Shown here: one piece after another, positions 45,301-56,995 of the stretch
Layout: the number at the start of each line of letters is the position of its first letter
How positions within the stretch are numbered: the first letter of the stretch is position 1
NCBI RefSeq assembly: GCF_004193775.1
Contig: NC_041021.1
Span: forward strand, 21,358,632 to 21,422,631
Source: Glycine soja
Taxonomy: Eukaryota > Streptophyta > Magnoliopsida > Fabales > Fabaceae
Reading direction: 5' to 3'
Length of the DNA stretch: 64,000 nucleotides
Program-made: the position numbers and the translations under genes
The notes under the pieces: model-generated
What the model saw: the letters and a program-made list of their open reading frames with translations, nothing else
The model's database searches: none
What the model was told of the DNA's origin: nothing

Positions 45301-46871
45301 TGTCGCAACCTACCCTTTGCGGGCGAGCGAGGCGAGGCTCACGGGTGCGTCTTCCAAAGGAGGAAAATGCGCGGAGTCGCCACCAACGTTTATTGGAAGG
45401 AAAACGTTAGAAAAACCAAAGGAAACCAGTCATGAAGAATATTCCAGATTCGGGAGTCATCTTTACGTTTGAGGAAGGTATTAGCACCTCTCACGTTTGT
45501 CCCAAAGGACAACAGCCTTAGATTAGAATTGTGTGAAATTATGTATTTAAACCTTTATTTCTTTTTTTATTTTTGAGGTCAACAAAAGCGGGGCTCTTGC
45601 TCCTACGTACCCTCCATCGAAGAGGAAATCAGACCTACGTAGTTCTTTCAAAAGGGGCGAATCAAGTGATTCTTTTTTACTTGGAAGGTAGTCATTTAAG
45701 GCGTTGGACCTTAAAACGTTTTTTCAGTGATTTTTGCGGACAAAGCTTGATTTTGTGAGTTGATTTTAGCCTTAGTTTCACTTTGGTTATTAGTCAATTC
45801 AATTAAGAAAGAAAAATCCCAAAGAGAGCGTCCAATTGATTTTTTTTGTTTTATTTTACTAAGAAGATATTTTTTGATTATTATATTATTATTTTACCTC
45901 TTTTTTGGTTTCCAACGTGGTTACGGCACGACTGAACGGTCGGATTTCATTTTAATAGAAATTAACAGATATTACATTTCAAATGATCGATGGAAATTTA
46001 TTTTATTTTTTGATTAGGCGAGAAAATGACTTAAATAAATGACTATAGCACGTCAAAAGGGGGTACAAAAAGTAAATGAAATGAAAATAAAAGTATGCGA
46101 AACAAATGGGGACCACCAAGGGTACATAGAATGAATTAAAAAGTTCGATTTCGGGAACTCACCGGTTGAAGATCGAAGAACGAACGAAAGACGACGGAAA
46201 ATCTTCACGAAATCACCCTCGGAAACGTTTCGGACGCGTTACGGAAGCGCCTCGACTTGGATTTTCTTCACGGAAATGATTTTTTTTCACTAATTTCAAG
46301 TGAACCTCAGATACCAGGAGGGCTTAATGTTTTTCTTCTTCCCTCCTCCCCCTATTTATAGGAAAATGAGGGAGGAGCTTGCCACCCAACTCGCCCAGGC
46401 AAGCTCAGCTCGCCTAGGCGAGCTAGGTTGCTTCCTCCAGAAGGCACCGCCTTTTTGAGGAACATCCTGGAAGGCCCAAGTGAGCCTGGTTGCTATTTGC
46501 ACCCCCTATTTACTAAATACACCCCTGCCTTTTTTGCTGATTCTCTTTCCGTAACTTTATGGAAATTTACGAATTCCGTAACGATACTTGTTTTCTTTCC
46601 GTAATGTTACGGAACCTTATGGATTACGTAATCATCCCTTTTTTGGCTTTCGGAATGTTACAGAATCTCACGGATTGTGTAACAATGCTTCCTTTTGATT
46701 CCCGGCATGTTACGGAACTTCACGAATCGTGCAACAATGCTCTCTTTTGACTTCTGGCACGTTATGGAGCTTTACGTATTGTGCAACAATGGGTGCCAAG
46801 TACCTCGAAGCGGTCAAGAAAAGGTTGCATGCCATCAAACAATGGTCCCCGGATGAAATTATGGTATGACA
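45301..46871 (-). mobile_element. 5' LTR of the minus-strand Tat/Ogre-like element
   Basis: On the plus strand it reads TGTCGCAACCTACCC... to ...TATGGTATGACA. It is a relative of the LTR at 57638-59622, sharing GGAGGAAAATGCGCGGAGTC, GCTCCTACGTA and TTAAGGCGTTGGACCTTAAA. The part at 46390-46430 carries a palindromic CTCGCCTAGGCGAG-like word. The 3' LTR that should lie left of 39500 is missing, so the element is truncated. Confidence 0.85.
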
Positions 46872-47959
46872 GTTGGGTACTATAATAGGGTGTTTTTATA
46901 CTTCCTTTGAAAAACCCTTGAAAATGAGACATTGTAAAAGTTATCCTTTTATAACATTGATGTTATTTTCATGACCTTCACTGAACCCCAGTCACATTGG
47001 CTTGAGCGGAATTTCAAAATGAAGTCTCCTTTTAGTAGAATCGGAAACACCCATCATCCCTTTATGTTTTGACAGGGGTATTTGACTCTGAATATAGTTA
47101 TTAACCTTCTTTATGAAATCTATACTAAACTTCTTTCAATTTGGTATATAGAACCTTGCGTTTGGACTGACGAGCGTGAACGAGAGAGACCTCTGAGCGA
47201 TGCAAAGAGGAACTAAAGGAGAGCTCACGATAGGTGAGGGGAGTTTATTATCATTTACGATTTTTAATACCATAGTTGGGGGTCAGGGAACCTAACTATG
47301 GGGATGTATGTCTGTCCCTATTACATGATGGTTTTCAAGAAAACAATGTTTTTGACTAATGGGATGCGATATATCTATTATTGATGAATAACATTATTGT
47401 TTTTATTAGACTTGTGTTTTTTGAAGACCTGGGGAGTGTGAATCTCAGGCATGAACTATATATGTATATACGGAGTGTGACTTACTGATGATATTTCTAT
47501 TAATGACATTAATTGATATGAGGTGACGTTGATGCTTATGATAATATTGATATGAGATGATGTTGTTATTGATGACTATGTTAACATGAGTTGATGTTGT
47601 TATTGATGACTATGTTAACATGAGTTGATCCTGTTATTGATGATTATGTTAATATGAGATGATGATGTTGTTTTTGTTAATGTCATTGAGATGACATAAT
47701 GTTGATGTTGAGATGAAATGTTGATGATGTTGAAAATGCAGTGTGATGATGTTATGTTGTGTATGCACATGGGGGGTGCAGTGACCTTGTTCAATATCCC
47801 TGGTGGGGGAAATAGAGTGGTTAAAGAGTTTTAAGCATCTCTGGAGGGGGATGACTTAGAATCTTTAGTTATCCACGGTCAGTGCATTGATGGTGTCCAT
47901 GTTTTATACGTTGTGTGTTGTGTATGTACATGGGGGGTGTAGTGACCTTGTTGGATATT
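46872..47959 (+). repeat. LTR segment, inverted relative of the left window edge
   Basis: There is no gene. Positions 47358-47460 and 47750-47959 match the reverse complement of 300-1110. The tract 47500-47720 is a GATGTTGATGATG-type low-complexity repeat. It is bordered on the left by the Tat/Ogre-like LTR and on the right by the Athila-like LTR. Confidence 0.65.
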
Positions 47960-49352
47960 TGTTAGTCGTCATCTACGACTAATTTTTGTATAAAAAAGTT
48001 TTATAAAATGTATATATTTTCCCCAAATTATGGGTCTTTTTGTAGGATCGTAAATATTTTCTTGTTTAGTTTAAACTATGCTCAGTAGATACCCTCTACA
48101 TGGAATTAATGCAAATTTCACTTTAATTTCAGGTAAAAAGGAGAAAAATTGGAAGGTGCAACAGCTGGTGTCTCGCTAAGCTTGACCCATGCGCTTAGCG
48201 AGTATCATCCGCTAAGCGAGGCATCGGCCTGTTTAGCGAGTAAGAGGAATCTTGAAGGGAATCTTCCATGCAAGCACGCGCTCAGCGTGTTATCAGCTCG
48301 CCCCGCGAGTCATTTGTCTCTTCAGGCGCTTAGCGCGCCTGGCTCACTAAGCCATTGTTCACTTACTCGCGCTAAGCGCGCCTTTGAGGACAGAAATCCC
48401 TTTTTAAAGCCTGAAGTGGAAAATTAGAGGCAGAGGAGTGTAGAGCGTAGAGAGTGCAAAGAATAGAGAACGGAGGCACAAAATAGAGCAAGGAAGCAAC
48501 AACCTTAGCTTTTAAGAGGATTTTAGGTTTAGGAGTAATTTCTAGGTTTCTAGAGGTGGAGAAGACATCTCCACCACTATGTAATCTGTTATTTTCTCTG
48601 ATAACCCACTTCTTGCTTGTGAAAGGTGCTGCCTTGTGATGGAAGGCTAAACCCCTCTGTTGGGGAATTCTGTTGAGAACTTGATGTAAATTCTTATCCT
48701 ATCTATTTAAAGTTGTTTTGTGTGTTCAATGTTTCTATTTGTGCTTAATTTCTGCATGCTTGTGGCTTGATTTTTATCACCCTTTTGTATGTAAAGTTAC
48801 GAACTTTAGCATTGGAAAATGTATTGCATCCTTAGAATTGGATAGAATAGGCTAGTTTATCGTATGTCTGGACACGAAGTGTGGTAATTTAGTTTTATTA
48901 TGCTGTAATCATAATGCAATCCGTTTAGGCTAAGTTCGACGAGACATCCGAGAGCGAGGTTTAAATAGGATTAGTCCATTCACGCGAGGAATCATGGTTT
49001 GGAGTTTTTGCCCTCAGCATAGAACGCATGAACATCTTTGAATAGAGAAAAACCTTTAATTGCATCAAGTACCTCTATAGGAGGACCCAACGCTTTTAAT
49101 TATCCATTTTAACACCCACTTGCTCATATTTTCTGTAATTAGCAATTAGAATAGAAAACACTAGAGTTTATTCATGATTATTGTTTCTTTATACAAATGC
49201 CTGCTTATTGAAAGACATTGCATTAAATGAAACAAGTTCCCTGAGTTCGATACTCGGTTTCTTACCGTTTTATTATTACTTGCACGACTCGGTACACTTG
49301 TCGATAAGATTTCACATTCACAGTAACAATTGGAGCCGACGGAACAAGTTTT
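47960..49352 (+). mobile_element. 5' LTR of an Athila-like element
   Basis: It starts TGTTAGTCGTCATC, with an internal TACGACTAA echo of the start. The CGCTAAGCGAG word field lies at 48170-48390, and the LTR ends shortly before the primer site at 49353. A second copy (50752-53698) shares the start and the internal landmarks GTGGTAATTTAG and GTTCGATACTCGG. Frame 48149-48427 runs through the word field and is not a gene. Precedents are the soybean Calypso and Diaspora families; assignment to either is not proven here. Confidence 0.85.
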
Positions 49353-49370
49353 TGGCGCTGTTGCCGGGGA
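49353..49370 (+). other. Primer binding site, tRNA-Asp type
   Basis: TGGCGCTGTTGCCGGGGA differs by one base from the tRNA-Asp 3'-end complement TGGCGCCGTTGCCGGGGA. It lies just after the LTR and before gag. Confidence 0.85.
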
Positions 49371-49512
49371 ACTTCTTTCCATTTGGAAGTCTAGTTCATT
49401 TTGTAGGCATTAATTCTTTATTCTTTGATTCATTGTTTTTGTGAACATTTGGTTAGTGAAGAATTTGTTTTTCTCTTGAATCGGTTAACTAGTATTCTTG
49501 CTAGTGCTTTGT

Positions 49513-50751
49513 ATGCGCCGTAGATCTTTTGCAGGTGATTTGGTTGATTTGGACTTGGAGATTGAAGCTACTTGCAGAAGAAACAATGCAGAAAGGCGGA
49601 GAAAAATCTTGCAAGAAAGGGCAGTACCAATTCTAGAGGAGCCTTGTTCATCGGAGTCATCTTCTGTTTTTCCACAACCAAGGGAATCTCACACAGGTGC
49701 ATCTGAAGCTCACAGGATGGCTGAAGATCAACCTCGCAGAGTCACCCTTGATGACTATTCTAGTTCTACTGTGCTGCAATTCTTTACAAGCATTGCACGG
49801 GCAGAGGTTTAGACACACAACATCACTTACCCTCATTCTTTAATTTAGTTGATACAAGGAAACTTATTTCATGGTCTACCCAACGAGGACCCATATGCAT
49901 ATTTGGCAACATATATTGAGATATGCAATATTGTCAAGATTGCTAGTGTGCCAGAAGACGCAATTAGGCTGAGCTTGTTTTCATTTTCACTATCCGGAGA
50001 AGCCAAGAGATGGCTACACTCATTCAAGGGAAAAAGTTTGAAGACTTGGGATGAGGTTGTTGAAAAATTTCTGAAAAATTATTTTCCTGAGTCAAAAACT
50101 GCAGAGGGAAAGGCTGCTATTTCTTCATTCCACTAGTTTCCTGATGAGTCATTGAGTGAAGTGTTGGAATGATTCCATACCTTGCTGCGGAAAACTCCAA
50201 CTCACGAATTCTCTGAACCTATTCAGCTTAATATCTTCATTGATGGGTTAAGGCCATAGTCAAAGCAATTACTTGATGCTTCTGCTGGGGGAAAATTAAA
50301 TTGAAGACCCCAAAAGAGGCAATGGAACTGATTGAAAACATGGTTTCTAGTGATCACGCTATCTTGCGTGATAGGACACATATTCCCACCAAGAGAAGTT
50401 TGTTAGAACTTTCATCACTGGATGCTTTTTTGGCACAAAACAAGTTGTTGTCCAAGCAGCTTGAGACCTTAATAGAGACATTAAGTAAGTTGCCAACTCA
50501 ATTAAATGTTAGTCAACCTTCACATTCTACTATTTTGCAGGTTGGAGGTTGCACTATTTGTGGTGGAGCTCATGAGTCTGGTCCCATTGACGACACAACA
50601 CATGAAGTAAATTACATGGGGAACCAGCCAAGACCAAATTTTAATGCAGGTGGATACTCAGGTTTCCAACATGTCCAGAATTACAACCAGCAACAAGGAC
50701 AATGAAGAACTCACCCAGGGAACCAACTCAACAAAGACCAGGGTGGGCCAT
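49513..50751 (+). pseudogene. Athila-like gag, first part
   Basis: The likely start is ATG at 49513 (MRRRSFAGDLVDLDLEIEA). After a stop near 49812 the capsid core follows in another frame (49849-50136): PYAYLATYIEICNIVKIASV, LSGEAKRWLHSFKGKSLKTW and FLKNYFPESKTAEGKAAI, the Retrotrans_gag signature. A third block (50301-50705) has TPKEAMELIENMVSSD and a Cys-rich GGCTICGGAHESG followed by an Asn/Gln-rich stretch. It is then broken at 50752 by a solo LTR and resumes at 53704. Stops at about 49812, 50136 and 50258 make it a pseudogene. Confidence 0.87.
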
Positions 50752-53698
50752 TGTTAGTCGTCTTATACGACTAACTTTTGTATAGAAAACTTTTACAAAA
50801 TGTATATATTTTCCACAATTTATGGTTCTTTTTGTAGAAGAAAACTTCATTACTTCATAATGATGAATCAAGATTGATTCATGATGATGAATCAAGATTG
50901 ATTCAAGGTGTTTTGATGATAACAAAGATGATGACAAAAAGTTCATGAGAATGATTTCAAGATTGAGTCAAGAGCAATTCAAGAATCAAGAGAAAGTTTC
51001 ATCAAGAAGATTCAAGATTCAAGAATAATCAAGATCAAGATTCAAGACTCAAAGATTCAAGAATCAAGAGAAGACTTAATCAAGATAAGTATTAAAAAGT
51101 TTTTCAAAACATTGAGTAGCACAAGAAGTTTTCACAAAATCATTACGAAAGAGTTTTACTTTCTGGTAATCGATTACCAGATTATAGTAATCGATTACCA
51201 GTGGTTTTAAAACGTTAAGATTTTCAAAATTCAAAATGAAGAGTCACATCTGTTGATATGTAATCGATTACACCTTTATGGTAATCGATTACCAGTGGCT
51301 GTTTTCGAAAAATTCATTTCCAAAAGTCTCATTTCTTCAAGTGACTTGTTTTTGAAGATTCTTTCAAAAGTCAAATCTTTTTAAGTAATTAGTTTTAAAG
51401 GAATTGCCAAGAGTTACAAGTTTTGACTTGAGTCATCAAGAAACTATAAATATGTGACCTTGGCATGAAACAATTTATCATCTAATTCATCACAATCATC
51501 TTTCAATTCTGATCCATCTTCTCTTTCAATCATTCTATCTTTCAACATCTTCTTTCATTTCTTTAAGAACTTTCTGGTTTCATCTTCTCTTCATCTTTCT
51601 AAAAGTTTTTGTTCAAAACTTTCTCTTCCAAGAAAAGTTCTTTGTTCAAAAACTTGTGCTATTCATCTTTTTCATTCCTTTATCCCTTTGCCAAAAAGAA
51701 TTCGCCAAGGACTAACCGCCTGAATTCTTTTTGTGTCTCTCTTCTCCCTTTTCCAAAAGAACGAAGGACTAATCGCCTGAATTCTTTTGTGTCTCCCTTC
51801 TCCCTTGTCAAAGAATTCAAAATGACACAGTTTGAGAATTCTTTTGATTCTTTCCCTTCCCATAAACAAAAGATTTCAAAGGACTAACCGCCTAAGAACG
51901 TTGTCTTAACACATTGGAGGGTACATCCTTTGTGGTACAAGTAGAGGGTACATCTACTTGGGTTGTTGTGACTGAGAACAAAAGATGGTACATCTCTTGT
52001 GGATCAGTTCTAGTGAGGGTACATCCACTAGGTTGTTCAAAGAGAACAAGGGAGGGTACATCCCTTGTGGATCTTTGCTTGTAAAAGGATTTTTACAAGG
52101 TTGAAAAGAAATCTCAAGGACCGCAAGTCACTTGGGGATTGGATGTAGGCACGGGTTGTTGTCGAACCAATATAAATCTCCTGTGTTTGTCTTCTTCTTC
52201 CCTACTCTTTTAATTTCCGCTGTGTACTTTAATTATTGCTTTTACTTTTGGTAATATTAAGAAGGATAGATTTTTAATTAGTAAAGTTCATTAATAATTA
52301 ATTCAATCCCCCCTTCATAATTATTCCGAGGCCACTTGATCCAACACTTTTTGTAGGATTGTAAATAAATTTTGCTTTGTTTTTATATGTGCTTAGTAGA
52401 AGCCTTGTGTATGGAATTAATGTCAATTTCTCTTCAATTTCAGGCAAAAAGGAGTTATATTTGAAGAAGTGCTAAAGTTGATGTCTCGCTAAGCGAGCTC
52501 AATGCGCTTAGCGAGTGTCATCCGCTAAGCGAGGCATCAACGCGCTTAGCGGATAAGAGGAATCTGGAAAGGAATCTTTCACACAGGCATGCGCTCAGTG
52601 CGTCATCAGCTCGCTCAGCGAGTCGTTTGTCACCTTCTAGGCTTAGCATGAGTTTGGCCCTGAGTGATTATTCACTTAATCGCGATAAGCATGAGAAATG
52701 GCGCTAAGTGCGATGACGAGGTCAGTGAGCCCTTTTTAAGCCTGGAATAGCAGAGAAGTATAGACACAAGAAGGGCAAGAAAGAGCGTAGAATAGTCGTC
52801 AGAGCTTGAAGAGTGAAATATACAGAGGCAAAGAACAGAGCAAAGAAGCCAAGTTTTGATCTTTTAGGAAGATTTTTTAGTTTTTGAGTGATTGTGAGGT
52901 TCCTAGAGGTGGAGGAGACATCCCCACTCCTTTATAAGCAAGCAATTTCTCCTAATTCCTCTTCTTCATTGTAAAAGGAGCTTCCTTGCTATGGAAGGCT
53001 AAACCCTCAGTTAGGGATTTTTGCTGAGTAATTGATGTAAAATCTTTCCCTATCTAATTAAGGTTATTTTATGTGTTCATTGTTTCTATCAGCACCTTAT
53101 TATTGCATGCTTGTGGCTTAATCACCCATATGTATATACTGTTAGGGGCTTTAGCATTGAAAGATGTATTGTCTCCTTAGAATTTGATAGAGCAGGATTA
53201 GGTTACCGTATGTCTAGACACGGAGTGTGGTGATTTAGTTTTTATTATGTTGTGATCATAAAGCTGTTCAATTAAGCTAAGTTCAGCAAGAGACATCTGC
53301 GAACGAAGTTTAATTAGAATTAGGCTAAACTCACGAGACATCGGTGTTTAGTACTTGAGCCTTGAGCATAGAACCAGAAACATCTTTAATTAGAGAAACA
53401 TCCTTAATTGCATCAATTTGCTCAGTAAGAGAACCCAACGTCTTTAGATATCTGTTTTCACACTTACTTGCTCACGTTTATTGCTTTGTAATTTGAATAA
53501 AACATACTTTTATTTTCATTCACAATCATGATTTCTGTTTGCAAATGCATGCTTATTGAACAAACCTTTACCAAATGAACAAGTTCCCTAAGTTCGATAC
53601 TCGGTTCACACCGTTTTAATTATTCACTTGACTACCCGGTGCACTTGCCAGTAGATTTCTCATCCACACAAACAAGTCGTATCCCGGAGGGTGAAATA
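50752..53698 (+). mobile_element. Solo Athila-like LTR inside gag, itself interrupted
   Basis: GCCAT flanks both sides (50747-50751, 53699-53703), and removing the insert joins the gag frame (GGP...SNRLQHQ). It starts TGTTAGTCGTCTTATACGAC like the 5' LTR at 47960 and ends ...GGTGAAATA. The end is atypical (TA rather than CA). It carries its own CGCTAAGCGAG field at 52487-52720. A further LTR sits in it at 50833-52347. Confidence 0.85.
50833..52347 (-). mobile_element. Solo LTR nested in the solo LTR, CTTTT duplication
   Basis: It is flanked by CTTTT (50828-50832, 52348-52352). On the minus strand it starts TGTTGGATCAAGTGGCCTC and ends CTTCTACA. It contains four GTAATCGATTAC-type palindromes (51160-51290) and several GAGGGTACATC repeats at 51910-52070. 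It belongs to the same broad group as the insertion at 42734-43940. The frames inside (for example 51609-51887) are not genes. Confidence 0.9.
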
Positions 53699-53703
53699 GC
53701 CAT

Positions 53704-54130
53704 CCAATAGGCTGCAACATCAAGGGCCTAACTTGTATGAGAGGACGACAAAGCTGTAAGAGACTCTTGCTCAATTTATGTAGGTTTCTATGTCAAATCA
53801 TAAGAGCACGAAGTCGGCCATCAAAAACCTTGAAATTCAAGTGGGACAATTGGCCAAACAATTGGTAGACAAGCCTTCAAGCAGTTTTGGAGCCAATACA
53901 GAAAAGAATTCAAAGGAAGAGTGTAAGGCTATCATGACCAGAGGTAGGAAGGCCATTATTGCTGAAGATGAGGGGAGACTAGTTGTTGAGAACCAAGAAT
54001 TAGTTGCTGAAGAAGAAAAAGAAGAATAGAAGGAAGATGAAGACATGTTGAAGGAGGGACCAATAATTGATGAAAAGAAAGAAATAAATGAAGAGGAGAA
54101 TAAAGAAAAACATAAAGAAATAGAAAAAAA
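53704..54130 (+). pseudogene. Athila-like gag, second part
   Basis: The frame resumes after the inserted LTR: NRLQHQGPNLYERTTKL (with frame slips), then SNHKSTKSAIKNLEIQVGQL and AKQLVDKPSSSFGANTEKNS. Next is a Glu/Lys-rich, strongly acidic-basic stretch to about 54130, broken by a TAG at 54027. In family members this tail joins gag to the protease. Confidence 0.85.
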
Positions 54131-54237
54131 ATGAAAAAAATGAGTAGAGAGAAGAGGAGAAGAAGAGTAAGAGTGAGCGTGCCCATGAGAAGAAAAAGGA
54201 GGCAGCTCCAGCTGAAGGGAAAGAGGTTCCATACCCA

Positions 54238-54954
54238 TTGGTACCCTCAAAGAAGGACAAGGAACGACATCTAGCTCAGTTCCTTGATATCTTCAAGAAA
54301 TTGGAGACTACTATGCCCTTTGCAGAGGCCTTACAACAAATGCCACTCTACTCTAAGTTCTTGAAGGACATACTAACGCGAAAGAGCAAGTATATTCATA
54401 GGGACACTATTTTTGTGGAAGGAAATTGTAGCGCATTGATTCAACGCATCCTTCCACCCAAGCACAAGGATCCCGGAAGTGTCACCATTCCTTGCTCTAT
54501 CAGTGCAGTTTCTGTTGGTAAGGCTCTCATTGATCTGGGAGCCAGTATTAATTTGATGTCATTCTCCATGTGTAGGAGGATAGGAAAGCTGGAAATAATG
54601 CCAACAAGAAAGACGTTGCAGTTAGCGGACCGCTCCATTACCAGGCCGTATGGAGTGATTGAGGATGTTTTAGTCCGAGTTAAGCACTTTACTTTCCCGA
54701 TTGATTTCATTGTCATGGACATTGAAGAAGATGCTGAGATCCCCTTGATTTTGGGATGTCCTTTCATGTTAACCGCAAGCTGTGTGGTGGACATGGGAAA
54801 GCGAAAGTTAGAAATGGGCATTGAAGATCAAAAGATCAGTTTTGATCTATTTGATGAAGAAAAGCAATTGCTAGACCAGAATGTTTGTTTGCAGGTGAAG
54901 GAGTTTGGTGAAGAGGTTCTGAAGGTGAGAACCAAGTTTGACCCTGACCCATGA
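54238..54954 (+). pseudogene. Athila-like retropepsin domain
   Basis: This is an open frame of over 230 codons with SKKDKERHLAQFLDIFKKLE, then ALIDLGASINLMSFSMCRRI (active-site region, DLGAS as in many plant Athila copies) and DAEIPLILGCPFMLTASCVV (ILG flap). It ends DPDP and TGA. The next 40 bases contain TTGTTGGGAGGCAACCCA, a block that follows this domain in soybean Athila-like copies as I remember them. No reverse transcriptase or integrase follows, so the element looks pol-less. Its upstream frame is broken; hence the pseudogene label. Confidence 0.85.
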
Positions 54955-55149
54955 AGAACTATGCGTCAAGCTAATGACGTTAAATTAGCGCTTGTTGGGA
55001 GGCAACCCAGTCCTTTTTAATTTCGTTTTCATTGCATCTAGTTAGAGTTTGCTTGTTTGTGGTTGTATGAAACAATTATCAGTATGTTTTGCATTGGCAT
55101 AAGGGGTTGATTAAGCTTCTTTGAAGCTATGGATGAAAAATAACTTAGA

Positions 55150-56910
55150 AAATTTTTTCAGTGATCCACTCGCTAAGTGTGCCCTACGCGCTAAGCGAAT
55201 CTTTCTTCATGCGCTAAGCGCATCAACCCCTATTTATTGGCTGATAGGGTCCTGCTAAGCGCAAGCCCTGTGCGCTAAGCCCAAAAGCTTTATGTGATTT
55301 CATTTTCTGGAATTGGGCTAAGCGAGTCATCTCGCTAAGCTCATAACCTCATCTTGCTAAGCGCACTGACATGCTAAGCACTATTCCTCTCTATTGGATC
55401 ATTTATGAGAATTGGGCCCAGCGGGTCAGCCCGCTAAGCCCAAATAACTCTTGGGTTTGGAATTGTGCTAAGCGAGAGGGACGCACTAAGCGTGACCCAC
55501 TACTGCATCAGGGAGCATGTTAATTTGCTAAGCCGACCCATGGTCCGCTAAGCATGAGTTGCAGGCCAATCAGAGTTGTAGAACTCGCTAAGCACAACTC
55601 TTCGTGCTAAGCCTAATTCCTTATTTGGAATTTTAAATTTTTGCATTGGGTTGAGCGAGTCTGCCCGCTAAGCGCGTGAGTTTAAAAGCTCAAACGTCAT
55701 TGTATGCTCGCTTAGCAAGTTCACGCACTAAGCGAGGCAGTTGAAATTGCCAAAAATAAGGCTTAACTGCCTTAGGCAGTTACATTTTGTGCTTTTAATT
55801 TATACCTCATTCCGCTTTCGTTGCTTTTCATCTGCACTGCACCTTCATTTTCTGCTCTGATTCATTGCTTCCTTTTGCTTTCATTTTCGGCAATCCAAGT
55901 AAGTACACTCACTTTGCTTTCTATTTTTTTTTAGTTTTTAAACCTTAGGGTAGAGGACTTAGTTACTATTCAAAGCTTTGATTTTTGTTCATGATTGAAT
56001 GCTGTTAGGTTAGTTTTTAGCGGGCATGTTGTTAGGGGTTTTGTGTGTGCACATAATGTATGTGGTTTTGATGTGCTTTGCTTAGGATCTGAGGCCTTAT
56101 AGGGGCCTGTGTTGAGGGGCTGAAAAGCCCCAATTTTTTTGGATTTTTCGATGATCTCGCTAAGAGTGCTTGTGCGCTAAGCGAGTTCATCAATTTTTTA
56201 TGAATATCTGGGTTTCAAGATGAACTCGCTAAGCCGGCCCTAACCCGCTAAGCGAGTTCATCATTTTTGTTTGAATGTTTGAATGCTTGCATGAACTCGC
56301 TTAGCCATTGCACTTAGGCTTTGCGAGCATTTAAATTTCCAGTTATTTTGTGAGTTCGTATGAACTCGCTAAGCCGGCATGCCGCGCTTAGCGAGTTAGT
56401 GTGCTTAGTTCAGACTCTTAGAGTCTTTTTATCTTCTGTTGGTGGCTAAGCAAGTGACTCTAGCTAAGCCACTCAACCATGAAGGTTGAATAAGCCTGGG
56501 CTAAGCGAGCCTGTCTCGCTAAGCCCAAGGCGCTTGTCTTTTTCTGAGTTTTTGTTCATGCTCTAAGCCAGCCCTGCTCGCTAAACACAATTCTTCTCTG
56601 TATTGTTTATTTTTGGAATTGGGCTTAGCGAGCATGCTCGCTAAGCCAATTATGTTCCAGAGGTCTGTTTGGGCTAAGCGCAGTGTGTCGCGCTAAGCGC
56701 GCCATGCGCGCTAAGCGCAATTATCTCTCTGTTTGAGAATAAGGCTTAGCGATCCATGCTCGCTTAGCCACTGTGGTCTGTCAGGCTAAGCGAGGGTGTC
56801 TCGCTTAGCCAGAGTTATGTTTTTGTGTTGACGCACTAAGCGCATCTGTCGCACTAAGCACATGAGTTAATTTTCATAAGGCGTGTTAAGCGAGTAGACT
56901 CGCTAAGCGC
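55150..56910. repeat. Field of about 50 GCTAAGC/GCTTAGC words
   Basis: This is a 1.8-kb non-coding stretch between the protease and the 3' ORF. By eye about 50 copies of CGCTAAGC or a close variant occur, most followed by G, C or GAG. Many come as pairs 10-15 bases apart, such as GGGCTAAGCGAG...CTCGCTAAGCC. The reverse GCTTAGCGAG form also occurs, so adjacent words can pair as short hairpins. The same words sit in both LTR copies (48170-48390, 52487-52720). A word-free gap at about 55760-56150 looks like older sequence with a poly-T tract. Confidence 0.85.
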
Positions 56911-56995
56911 CCAGTCTGTTTTTCATTTTTATTTTTCTGCTTTAAGTTGAAATAAAAACCTGTCAAACTTTTTTTCTGTGGTTCTTTTGATGTAG

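Noticed and set aside
53837..54260. Phe/Ser-rich minus-strand frames that look like membrane proteins
   Set aside because: They are the antisense of the Lys/Glu-rich gag linker.
54441..54821. 126-codon minus-strand frame
   Set aside because: It is antisense to the retropepsin domain, which has clear family motifs on the plus strand.
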